64,000 bases of DNA. Origin: Myxococcales bacterium (GTDB taxonomy: Bacteria; Myxococcota_A; Polyangia; Polyangiales; JAFGIB01). The stretch lies in assembly GCA_029880325.1 (NCBI GenBank), contig JAOUOP010000001.1, positions 186,001-250,000 on the forward strand, written 5' to 3'. The position numbers were made by a program, and so were the translations under genes. The notes beneath the pieces are model-generated. The model saw nothing but the letters and a program-made list of their open reading frames with translations. It made no database searches and was not told the origin of the DNA. Each line of letters opens with the position of its first letter. Position 1 is the stretch's first letter. Shown piece by piece: positions 8,027 through 15,634 of the stretch.

Positions 8027-9148
8027 ATGGACAATCGATTGGGACGGCTGGGACGGCTGCTTTGTGTGGCGATTTTGGTGGGCTGCGGCGCGGACAACGG
8101 CGGCAGCGACGGCACGGGCTCGGGCCCCAGCGCGTTGCCGACCCCGATTGGCACGGGCGCGCGGGCCGCGACGGCGACGGGCGACGGCGCGCCTGCAGCT
8201 GGACAAACTACCGCTGCGCAGGGCGACCCTGTCAGCGGCGCGGCCGGCTCCGCGGCGGCGCTACCGCCGGCCGATGGCACCGAGGCGGCGACCACCGAGA
8301 CCATGGGCGCCGCCGGCAGCGCTGCGGTGGAGCCGGTCACCCAGGACCCGGCCGCGAGCTCGCCGGCCTCCGGCCCCGCGGACGGCGACCCGAGCGCTCC
8401 CCTGGTCAGCATCCCCGGCCTCGACTGCGGCCCCGGCGCCCCAGCGCTCGGCCTGGGCGGCGCGAACTTCCAGATCGGCGGCCGCGACCTGCGCCTGAAC
8501 TACGGCTGCAAGAACGCCGGCGCCCACATGACCTTCATCCTGAACCTCCACGGCACCATGCCGACCGAGGACCTCAAGCTCTACCAGGTGCCCTACTTCT
8601 CGGCGCATAACTACGTCGACAGCCACAACCTGATCGTGGTCTCGCCCAAGAGCGTGGTGGCCCAGTGGACCAACGGCGACGGCGGCGTCGACGAACCCCA
8701 CCTGCTGGAAATCGTCGACTGGGTCTACGCCAACTTCTCGGACTTCCAGATCACCTCGATGTGGGTCGCCGGCCATTCCTGGGGCGCCATGTACGCCAAG
8801 AGGTTTGTCTGTAACGCCGCCATCGCCGACAAGGTGCGCGGCGTGGTCGCCCAGGCCGGCGGCGGCAATAACCCCGCGTGCATCGACCGCATCTCCCACA
8901 TCCACACCATCGGTGAAAACGACATGGGCGGCGTCCTGCCCGACCAATCCGCCGCGGCGGCTGCGCATGGCTGCGATGCCGTCATCAGCGGGCCCGAGAT
9001 GGTCGGCAATAACCGCCACCGCTGGCACGCCAACTGCGACCCCGGCTGGGTGCACTCCGACTACCTCATGCTCGGCAAGGGCCACATCGACAACATCGAC
9101 GCCGAAGTGGTCCAGAGCATCGTCGAGGAGATCAAGAGCACGGAGTAG
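8027..9148 (+). CDS. Alpha/beta-hydrolase lipoprotein (PHB-depolymerase-like)
   Basis: About 373 residues from the ATG at 8027, preceded by a clear GGAGG five bases away; an in-frame upstream ATG at 7988 is less likely. The signal peptide ends CVAILVGCG (lipobox). Residues ~25-120 are a Gly/Ala/Thr/Pro linker. The catalytic part has an oxyanion 'NLHGTMP', nucleophile elbow GHSWG, and a late 'GKGHIDNID' that may supply the catalytic His; disulphide-forming Cys are frequent. This is the layout of LpqC/feruloyl-esterase-like or PHB-depolymerase-like secreted esterases. The substrate is not predictable from sequence. Confidence 0.7.
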   Translation: MDNRLGRLGRLLCVAILVGCGADNGGSDGTGSGPSALPTPIGTGARAATATGDGAPAAGQTTAAQGDPVSGAAGSAAALPPADGTEAATTETMGAAGSAAVEPVTQDPAASSPASGPADGDPSAPLVSIPGLDCGPGAPALGLGGANFQIGGRDLRLNYGCKNAGAHMTFILNLHGTMPTEDLKLYQVPYFSAHNYVDSHNLIVVSPKSVVAQWTNGDGGVDEPHLLEIVDWVYANFSDFQITSMWVAGHSWGAMYAKRFVCNAAIADKVRGVVAQAGGGNNPACIDRISHIHTIGENDMGGVLPDQSAAAAAHGCDAVISGPEMVGNNRHRWHANCDPGWVHSDYLMLGKGHIDNIDAEVVQSIVEEIKSTE

Positions 9149-9344
9149 CGCTCGGCGCTTGCGATCAACCTCCGACTTGACACCTCCTCCCGTCGCCTTC
9201 ACCCTGAGCTGACGATGTTTCCTTCCCTGCGCCAGCACCCGAGCAGCCCCGTCGCCTGCGCCCCGGCCTATCGCCGCGGTGCCATGGGCCTGTTTCGCGC
9301 TCGGCTGCTCGTGGCTCTGATTGAGCAGGAGAGCGAAACCTAAC

Positions 9345-9412
9345 CGGAAGGGACCTACGGGTCAGAACGAGGCTTCACGCCCTTCCGATTTTTCCGGGAG
9401 GGCGTTTTTTTT
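9345..9412 (+). promoter_or_regulatory. Terminator/antiterminator switch in the leader of the ABC operon
   Basis: Bases 9377-9387 and 9395-9405 form an 11-bp stem (one G-U pair, 7-nt loop) followed by eight T (9405-9412), a textbook intrinsic terminator. Its left arm (CCCTTCCG, 9380-9387) is also perfectly complementary to CGGAAGGG at 9345-9352, giving a mutually exclusive hairpin. That alternative stem encloses a small hairpin GACC-TACG-GGTC (9352-9363). Only 31 bases separate the T-tract from the ATG at 9444, too few for a separate promoter and leader, so transcription of the exporter probably passes through this switch. The ligand or factor is unknown, and no named riboswitch consensus was matched with confidence. 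Confidence 0.65.
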
Positions 9413-9443
9413 GGCGGTCTCATCGCCAGACGCAGGGGTCGAG

Positions 9444-10475
9444 ATGCGAGACAGGTTGGAGATCGAAGTCGATGGCTTGAGCAAGGTCTTTCGGGTGCGA
9501 CAGCGGGCTTCGGGCCTGGGCGCCGTCGCGCGCGGCTTTTTCCGTGCGGACCATCGCGAGGTTGCCGCCGTCGAAGACGTGAGCTTCGGCATCGCCCGTG
9601 GCGAGCGGGTGGCCTTCGTGGGCCCCAACGGCGCGGGCAAGTCCACCACCCTGAAGATGCTCTCGGGCATCCTGCATCCGAGCGCCGGCAGCGCCCGCGT
9701 GGCGGGTTTGACTCCCTGGCAATCACGGGCGCAGCTGGCCTACCGCATCGGCACCGTCTTTGGCCAGCGTAGCCAGCTCTGGTACCACCTGCCCGCCAGC
9801 GACACCTTCGAGCTGCTCGCGCATATCTACGATTGCGACCGAACGGCCCACGGCCGCCGCCGCGATGCCCTGGTGGAGGCCTTCGACATCGGCGCCCATC
9901 TTCACAAACCCGTGCGCCAGCTCTCCCTGGGCCAGCGCATGCGCTGCGAGCTCGTGGCCAGCCTGCTACACGCCCCACGCGTGCTGTTCCTGGACGAACC
10001 CACCATCGGCCTGGACGTCAGCGCCAAGGCCGCGATCCGCGATCTGGTGCGCGAGGAGAGCGAGAGCGACGGACGCACCATCATGCTCACCTCCCATGAC
10101 ACCGGGGACATGGAGCGGGTCTGCGATCGCGTGATCGTGATCCACGAGGGCCGTCTGCTCATCGACCAGAGCCTCGATTACTTGCGCCGTAGTTATATCC
10201 GCAAGAAGCTCGTGAACGTGCGCAGCGTCGAAGCCGAGCCGAGCTTCACACTTCGCGGCGTCGAGGTGGTGGCCCGCTCGCCCCACCGCGCCCAGCTCGA
10301 GGTCGACACCGATGCCGTGCAGGTCGAGCAAGTGCTTTCGGCCCTGCTCAAGCAGGTTCGGCTACTGGACCTGACCGTGCAGGACCCTCCGATGGAGGAG
10401 ATCGTGCAGGCCATCTACACACGCGCCCTCTCAAACGCGGAGCCAAGCTCCACCACCGCGAGCAGCACGCCATGA
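9444..10475 (+). CDS. ABC-2 exporter, ATP-binding protein
   Basis: About 343 residues from the ATG at 9444, chosen because AGGGG lies upstream and the ABC fold begins at once (LEIEVDGLSKVFRVR); the longer open frame would translate the terminator. Walker A is GPNGAGKST, the signature is a variant (QLSLGQRMRC), Walker B is VLFLDEPTIGLD, followed by the switch 'TSHD'. The C-terminal ~80 residues are the regulatory tail seen in NatA/YbhF-like exporter ATPases. It overlaps the first permease gene by ATGA (10472), and a second permease follows after two bases. Together they form one exporter; the cargo is unknown. Confidence 0.85.
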   Translation: MRDRLEIEVDGLSKVFRVRQRASGLGAVARGFFRADHREVAAVEDVSFGIARGERVAFVGPNGAGKSTTLKMLSGILHPSAGSARVAGLTPWQSRAQLAYRIGTVFGQRSQLWYHLPASDTFELLAHIYDCDRTAHGRRRDALVEAFDIGAHLHKPVRQLSLGQRMRCELVASLLHAPRVLFLDEPTIGLDVSAKAAIRDLVREESESDGRTIMLTSHDTGDMERVCDRVIVIHEGRLLIDQSLDYLRRSYIRKKLVNVRSVEAEPSFTLRGVEVVARSPHRAQLEVDTDAVQVEQVLSALLKQVRLLDLTVQDPPMEEIVQAIYTRALSNAEPSSTTASSTP

Positions 10476-11284
10476 CGCGCTCGCTGGCTACGGCGGGGCC
10501 ATCGCTGCCCAAGTACATCTTCGTCGCGCGCCTGGCTTTCTTGCAGGGCAGCGCCGAGGGTGCCGCGCTGCTGGGTCGCGTCATCTTCTACGGCGTGATC
10601 CTGCTGGTTTTCTCCAGGCTCTGGCTCGCTGTGCTCGAGGGCGGCAGCCTGCCCGGCGTCACCGCAACCGAGTGCCTGTGGTACCTGGCGATCACCGAGT
10701 GGGTCGCGCTGTCCCAGCCGGCCAGCCACCTCGACATCGAGCGCGAGGTCCGCGGTGGCGACGTGGCCTACCGCGTGGCCCGACCCATCTCCTACGTCGG
10801 CGCACGCCTGGCCGAGGGCGCCGGTGAGGTCGTCTTTCGGTTCTCGGTGCTGGTGCCGGTGGGCGTGGGCTTCGCCTATGCGCTCGGCGGCGGCTTGTCC
10901 GCGGACGCCAGCGCACTGTGGCTTTCGGTGCCGCTGGCCCTCGCCGCCGCGCTCTTGCTGATGACCTTTCACGTCGCCATCGGCCTGATGGCCTTCTGGC
11001 TCGACGACGTCAGCCCCGTCTACTGGGTGTGGCAGAAGCTTCTCTTCGTGCTGGGAGGCCTGATGTTGCCGCTTCAGGTATACCCCTCCTGGCTGCGCGC
11101 CATCGCGGCGTGGACGCCGTTTTCAGCCATGCTCCACGGGCCCGGAACAGTCGCCTTTGGCGTAGGGGCCGAAGTGTTGACCGAGACCGCCCTGCGCCTG
11201 GCCGTGTGGTTCGCGCTTGCCCTGCTGCTGCTCGGGTGGATCTACCGCGCCGGCCTGCGCAGGCTCGAAGTCGGTGGAGGCTAG
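10472..11284 (+). CDS. ABC-2 family permease (ABC2_membrane_6-like), first subunit
   Basis: 270 residues with about six hydrophobic segments (for example AALLGRVIFYGVILLVFSRL; ALLLMTFHVAIGLMAFW). The family of DUF990/ABC2_membrane_6 permeases typically occurs as two unlike permeases behind one ATPase, as here. The start ATG overlaps the stop of the ATPase gene by four bases, indicating translational coupling. The two permeases differ in sequence, so the exporter is probably a heterodimeric membrane core. Members of this group include antibiotic and viologen exporters; the substrate cannot be inferred. Confidence 0.75.
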   Translation: MTRSLATAGPSLPKYIFVARLAFLQGSAEGAALLGRVIFYGVILLVFSRLWLAVLEGGSLPGVTATECLWYLAITEWVALSQPASHLDIEREVRGGDVAYRVARPISYVGARLAEGAGEVVFRFSVLVPVGVGFAYALGGGLSADASALWLSVPLALAAALLLMTFHVAIGLMAFWLDDVSPVYWVWQKLLFVLGGLMLPLQVYPSWLRAIAAWTPFSAMLHGPGTVAFGVGAEVLTETALRLAVWFALALLLLGWIYRAGLRRLEVGGG

Positions 11285-11286
11285 CC

Positions 11287-12078
11287 ATGAAGACCTTGAC
11301 AACCCTCCGCTTCATCAAGGCACTTCTGACGATGAACTTTCGCGCGTCGTTGGCCTCACCAGGCGTCTTTTGGCTGCAGGTGGCCTTCATGGCGCTCAAC
11401 AACCTGCTCTTTTGCGTGACCTGGTGGATCCTCTTCGAGCGCTTCGAGCACATCCGGGGCTGGACCCTCGCCGATCTGCTCACCCTCTTCGGCGTAGGCG
11501 CCAGTGGCTTTGGGCTATCGGTCGTCGTGGCCGGCGGCGTGCGCGATTTGGGCCAGGTGATCAGCGACGGCGAGCTCGACAGCCTGCTGACCCAGCCCAA
11601 AAGCCCGCTGCTGCAGGCGGTGGCAGCGCGCAGCCTGGCCTCGGGCTGGGGTGATGTCTCGAGCGGGCTGCTTCTGCTCGGCATGGCCGGCCAGTTGCAA
11701 CCGTTGAAGCTGCCGATCCTCGCGCTCGGCCTGACCATCTCTTTCACGGTCTTCACCGCCACCGGCATCGTGCTGCAGAGCGGCGCCTTCTGGTTCGGTC
11801 GCATCCAGAGTCTGGCGCGCAATATCTGGGAGCTGACCATCACCTTCAGCCTGTATCCGCCGGGGCTCTTCGGCGGCGCCCTCAAGCTGATGCTCTTCAC
11901 GCTCATCCCCGCCGGCTTCATCACCTACCTGCCGGTGCAATTGCTACGCGACTTCAACCTGCCCGACGCCGCCCTGGCCCTGGGCGGCGCGCTCGGCTAC
12001 TCGGCGCTCGCGGGCTTTGTCTTCGCGCGCGGACTGCGGCACTACGAGAGCGGCAATCGGGTGGTGGTGCGGATCTGA
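11287..12078 (+). CDS. ABC-2 family permease (ABC2_membrane_6-like), second subunit
   Basis: 263 residues from the ATG at 11287, two bases after the stop of the first permease. Six predicted membrane helices are visible (for example LASPGVFWLQVAFMALNNLL, 'PAGFITYLPVQLL'). The segment 'GELDSLLTQPKSPLLQAV' is the hydrophilic loop typical of this family, where the 'L..P.s.l' pattern follows the second helix pair. It completes the ATPase-permease-permease operon. Confidence 0.75.
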   Translation: MKTLTTLRFIKALLTMNFRASLASPGVFWLQVAFMALNNLLFCVTWWILFERFEHIRGWTLADLLTLFGVGASGFGLSVVVAGGVRDLGQVISDGELDSLLTQPKSPLLQAVAARSLASGWGDVSSGLLLLGMAGQLQPLKLPILALGLTISFTVFTATGIVLQSGAFWFGRIQSLARNIWELTITFSLYPPGLFGGALKLMLFTLIPAGFITYLPVQLLRDFNLPDAALALGGALGYSALAGFVFARGLRHYESGNRVVVRI

Positions 12079-12139
12079 AGACAGCGACCACGGACCCCGA
12101 CATTGCCGAACCGCCGACGGTCCACTAGCGTAACGCCCG

Positions 12140-13984
12140 ATGCCCGCCACCATTGCCGTGCTCGACGACGCTCTGGCCGATCAAATCGCCGCCGGTGAAG
12201 TCGTCGAGCGTCCGGCCAGCGTGGTCAAGGAGTTGCTCGACAACGCCATCGACGCCGGCGCCCGACGCCTTCTGGTGCAGATCGAGGAAGGCGGACGCAA
12301 GCGCATCCGCGTCACCGACGACGGCTCCGGCATGTCCGCCGAGGACGCCGTGCTCTCGATCCGCCGTCATGCCACCAGCAAGCTGCGCACCCGCGACGAC
12401 CTGATGCGCATCCAAACCCTGGGCTTCCGCGGCGAAGCCCTGCCCTCGATCGCGTCGGTCTCCCGCTTCGAGCTCACCACGCGCACCGGCGACAGCGTCG
12501 AGGGCACCCGCGTGCGCGTGGAAGGCGGCGCCGCCCCGCAGGTGAGCGCCGTGGGCTGCGCGCCGGGCACCACCGTGGAGGTGCGCGATCTCTTCTACAA
12601 CGTGCCGGCGCGCCTGAAGTTCCTCAAGGCCCGCAACACCGAGACCGGTCACGTGGCCAGCGTCTGCACCCGCGCCGCCCTCTCGCACCCGGAGCTTGCG
12701 CTGCGCCTGGAGTGCGACGGGCGCAAGAGCCGGGACTTCTTGGCCGTGCGCTCCCTGCCCGAGCGCGTGGCCACGGTCTTCCCCGGCGAAAAGCTGACGA
12801 CCCTCGAGGAAGAAGCCGAGGGCCTAACGCTCATCGCCGCCCTAGGCGCGCCGGAGCGGGCCCGCAGTGGCAGCCGCAGCCTGCACCTCTTCGTCAACGG
12901 CCGCCCGGTGCGCGACGCATCGCTGGCGCGCGCCATCGCCTTCGCCTACGGCAGTGTGCTGCCACCGGGGCGCTACCCCCTGGGCGCCCTCAGCCTCACG
13001 GTGCCGCCCGACGAGGTCGACGTCAACGTGCACCCGCAAAAGCACGAGGTGCGCTTCGCCGACGGCAAGAAGCTCTTCGATCGCGTCTCGCGCGTGCTGG
13101 CCAAGCAACTGGGCACGCGCGCCTGGGGCGGTCCCGCCCAACGCGATCGCGGCTACTGGGACCAACGCCTGGGCCTGCAGCGGCTGCCCCAGGAGCAACC
13201 ACCGCGCCCTGCGAGCACCGCCTATGCCGACAGCGAGTCGCTGAGCGCCGGTGACCCCTGGGGCCTTTCGGGACGCACACAAAGCGCCCCCCCGGATGGC
13301 GCGCCAGAGCCGCGCGAGCCCGGCCACGAAGCCGCACCAGGCGCCGGCATCGCCGAGGCCCAGGTCGCTCGCAGCGGCGATCAACTCTCGCTCGAGCCCC
13401 GCGGTTTTTTCGCGTCGCTGCGCTTCGTCGGCCAGGTGCGCAAGATGCTCCTGATCTGCGAAGGCAAAGACGCCCTCTACATCCTCGACCAACACGCCGC
13501 CGACGAGCGCATCGGCTTCGACCGCCTGCGCCGGGCCCACGGCAGCGGCGAGCTGCGCAGCCAACGTCTGCTCTTCCCCGAGCGCGTGGAGCTGAGCCCG
13601 AGCGACGCGGCCCTGGTTCAGCAGCACACGGCGACCCTCAGCCGCCTGGGCATCGACTGCCGCCTGCTCGGCCCCACCACAGCGGCCATCCACACGATTC
13701 CGGCACTTCTCGAGCGCGCACCGCCCGAGCGCCTGCTGCGCGACCTGCTCAGCGAGCTCGAGCGCTCCGCCGAGCGCGCCTTTTCCGACGCCATCGACAT
13801 GGCCCTGGCCACCATGGCCTGCCACGGTGCGCTGCGCGCGGGCGACGTCATCTCAGCCGAGCAGGCCCGGGCGCTGCTGGAAAACCTCGACCGCGTGGGC
13901 GACTTCGCCGGTCACTGCCCCCACGGTCGGCCCGTGCTGCAGACGCTGCCCTTCGATCAACTCGAGCGCAAGTTGGGACGCTGA
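12140..13984 (+). CDS. mutL: DNA mismatch repair protein MutL
   Basis: 614 residues. The N-terminal GHKL ATPase carries all signatures: ELLDNAIDAGA (Mg/ATP site), DDGSGM, RRHATSK, GFRGEALPSIASV; then the S5-fold region with VNVHPQKHEVRF. A Pro/Ala-rich linker (~390-430) leads to the dimerisation domain. There the endonuclease motif DQHAx2Ex4E is nearly complete: DQHAADERIGFD, with Asp in place of the last Glu. Nicking MutL homologues (lineages without MutH) carry this motif. Whether the Glu-to-Asp change keeps activity is unknown. The start codon follows the exporter operon by 61 bases on the same strand. Confidence 0.95.
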   Translation: MPATIAVLDDALADQIAAGEVVERPASVVKELLDNAIDAGARRLLVQIEEGGRKRIRVTDDGSGMSAEDAVLSIRRHATSKLRTRDDLMRIQTLGFRGEALPSIASVSRFELTTRTGDSVEGTRVRVEGGAAPQVSAVGCAPGTTVEVRDLFYNVPARLKFLKARNTETGHVASVCTRAALSHPELALRLECDGRKSRDFLAVRSLPERVATVFPGEKLTTLEEEAEGLTLIAALGAPERARSGSRSLHLFVNGRPVRDASLARAIAFAYGSVLPPGRYPLGALSLTVPPDEVDVNVHPQKHEVRFADGKKLFDRVSRVLAKQLGTRAWGGPAQRDRGYWDQRLGLQRLPQEQPPRPASTAYADSESLSAGDPWGLSGRTQSAPPDGAPEPREPGHEAAPGAGIAEAQVARSGDQLSLEPRGFFASLRFVGQVRKMLLICEGKDALYILDQHAADERIGFDRLRRAHGSGELRSQRLLFPERVELSPSDAALVQQHTATLSRLGIDCRLLGPTTAAIHTIPALLERAPPERLLRDLLSELERSAERAFSDAIDMALATMACHGALRAGDVISAEQARALLENLDRVGDFAGHCPHGRPVLQTLPFDQLERKLGR

Positions 13985-13991
13985 GGCCACA

Positions 13992-14270
13992 ATGCCCAAT
14001 CCCGCCACCGTGGAGGCCGTGGTCCTGCACGCCGCGGACGGGTCGCTGCGACTCGCAGTCGAGGTGGAGGTGGAGGTGGAGGTGGACTTGGAAGTCGAGG
14101 CCTGTGGGGTCTGCCTTGCCGATCTTCACATCCTCGACAGCGAGCTCGACGGCGGCCTGCAGGCCCCTGCATTGCCGCCGATTCCGGGCCATCGGATCGT
14201 CGCGCAGGGGCCGTGCGACTTGCGCCACGGCCGCTTCGAGGGCGCCGCGGTCGTCTGCGCCCCAGGATGA
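13992..14270 (+). pseudogene. Zinc alcohol dehydrogenase, N-terminal remnant
   Basis: A 92-codon frame begins 7 bases after mutL. The segment 'VEACGVCLADLHILDSEL' followed by LPPIPGHRIVA is the catalytic-zinc start of GroES-like Zn-dependent alcohol dehydrogenases (family: V.acGvC..DlH...g, then PGHE). Here the His-Glu pair is His-Arg, and after it the sequence no longer follows the family and stops; the Rossmann half (~250 residues) is missing. A run of four GAGGTG hexamers (VEVEVEVE) interrupts the first strand. It is most likely a dead remnant, though an expressed short peptide cannot be excluded. Confidence 0.65.
14061..14084 (+). repeat. (GAGGTG)4 microsatellite
   Basis: Four perfect hexamer units within the alcohol dehydrogenase remnant, coding alternating Val-Glu. 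Such slippage-prone tracts often expand once selection on a gene is lost. Confidence 0.85.
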
Positions 14271-14284
14271 ATCTAGCCCGGCCC

Positions 14285-15634
14285 TCACCCCTTCACGGGA
14301 CCCAGCGCCGCCTGCAGCGCGCGCAGCAGCTCATCGGCCTCGTCGATGGGCACGTCGACCACGCGCACACGGGAGTCGGAGCCGAAGTCCAGATCCAGCG
14401 CCACGCGGCGTCCGCGGCCCGAGATCAGCAGGTCGAGGGCCAAGTCCAAAAGCGCCCCACCCCCGATCAATCCCGCCGCGACCACGATCAACTGGGTGTC
14501 ACTGGCGCGCAAGCCGTCGACGAAGAGCACGCCGCCGGCCAGCGTGCCCAGGGCCAAGAAGCTCACGCCCACCACCAGATGGGCCACCGGGTAGCGCGCA
14601 GCCCGGCGCGCACGACGCAGGGCCGAGAGTGGATGGACCTGTTCGATCTCGCGGATCAAGCGACCGAGCAGCGTGGTACGCCGCGAAACCTGCAGTGAAC
14701 GGGGCCCCAATTCGAGCGAGACCGCCGTGCGCAGTCCGATGCACCAGGCGGCGCCGCGAAAGAGGGCGCTCAGCAGCGCCCAGCCCGTGAGCCAGCGCAG
14801 AAGCGAGCGCACGGGCCCTCCCGGCATGCGCCCGGCGCGCCCCACGAGCGTCGCCGTGCGTGGCCGCGGCGGGCCGGAGAGGACTGCGGGATCGCCGAGG
14901 GCCAGCTGTGCCAGGCTGCGGGTGAAGGCATCGCGCGCGTCGAGCAGTCGCCCCAGAGCACTGCGCGCCGCCTGCTGCAGCGCCCCGGCTTCACCCTCGG
15001 TGGCGGCCTTGGTTTCGCCGTCGGGCGTGGTGTCGTGATCGGCTGCCGCCCTTGCCTCCGCCCCGGTGCCGCTGCCCTCACCCGAAGTCTCGTGCAGCAC
15101 CGCCGCCAATGCCGCGATGCGGCCGGCGTTGCGGGCGCGCTCGGCCACGCCGCCGGCCTCGTGGTCGTCGTCGAGCACCGCCTCGGCCAGACCGTCGTAG
15201 ACCTGGGCCGCCAACTCCGCCGGCAACAGCCGCGGCACCCATGGCAGCACCTGGTAGGGCGAGCTGCGCTCCAGCCAATCGCTGTGCTGTACGAAGCGTT
15301 GAAGCTGCTCGCCCTTGGCCTCCGGATCGTCGCGCAGTCGTTGCGCCAGGCCGCGCACCACCAGCGCGGAGACAAAGGCCCGGCACAGCGCCGAGTCGCC
15401 GCCCTGCTCCAGCAGCGTGCGCAGGTCGCCGAAGGGCGTCTCGGCGCGCTCGAGGCCGTGCTCACCGGCACGCGCCTCGATGTACTGGCGACCGCCGATC
15501 AGCGTGCGCCCCTCGGCCTGGCGACTGACCACGTCATGGGCAAAAGCCGACAGCCGCTCCACGTCGGGTAGCTCGGCGACCACCTTGGCGGCGCGCTCGA
15601 GCTGCTCGCAGTCGATGGGCAGGGTGTCGTTCAC
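14285..15634 (-). CDS. Conserved-type membrane protein of unknown function
   Basis: 449 residues, family not recognised. The first ~260 residues are soluble, helical and acidic, with an Ala/Glu/Gly-rich linker around 190-220 (TSGEGSGTGAEARAAADHD). The C-terminal part has three hydrophobic helices: WLTGWALLSALFRGAAWCIG, HLVVGVSFLALGTLAGGVLF and 'LIVVAAGLIGGGALLDLALD'. It ends in a charged tail, VRVVDVPIDEADELLRAL. Its start overlaps the stop of the AI-2E permease gene by ATGA, so the two are translationally coupled and probably work together at the inner membrane. Confidence 0.6.
   Translation of the reverse strand: MNDTLPIDCEQLERAAKVVAELPDVERLSAFAHDVVSRQAEGRTLIGGRQYIEARAGEHGLERAETPFGDLRTLLEQGGDSALCRAFVSALVVRGLAQRLRDDPEAKGEQLQRFVQHSDWLERSSPYQVLPWVPRLLPAELAAQVYDGLAEAVLDDDHEAGGVAERARNAGRIAALAAVLHETSGEGSGTGAEARAAADHDTTPDGETKAATEGEAGALQQAARSALGRLLDARDAFTRSLAQLALGDPAVLSGPPRPRTATLVGRAGRMPGGPVRSLLRWLTGWALLSALFRGAAWCIGLRTAVSLELGPRSLQVSRRTTLLGRLIREIEQVHPLSALRRARRAARYPVAHLVVGVSFLALGTLAGGVLFVDGLRASDTQLIVVAAGLIGGGALLDLALDLLISGRGRRVALDLDFGSDSRVRVVDVPIDEADELLRALQAALGPVKG

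Noticed and set aside
9345..9412. Guanidine-III (ykkC-III) or glycine riboswitch
   Set aside because: Some similarity to the GGTCAGGAC-type core and to GAGAG runs was noticed, but neither consensus is matched in order or spacing, so only a generic attenuator is claimed.
9321..9443. Extension of the ABC ATPase upstream of 9444
   Set aside because: It would translate through the terminator stem and T-tract; the ABC fold starts right after 9444, and a ribosome-binding site precedes that ATG.
10918..11286. Extended start for the second permease
   Set aside because: The extension overlaps the first permease out of frame and reads as Arg-rich shadow; the ATG at 11287 fits the family start.
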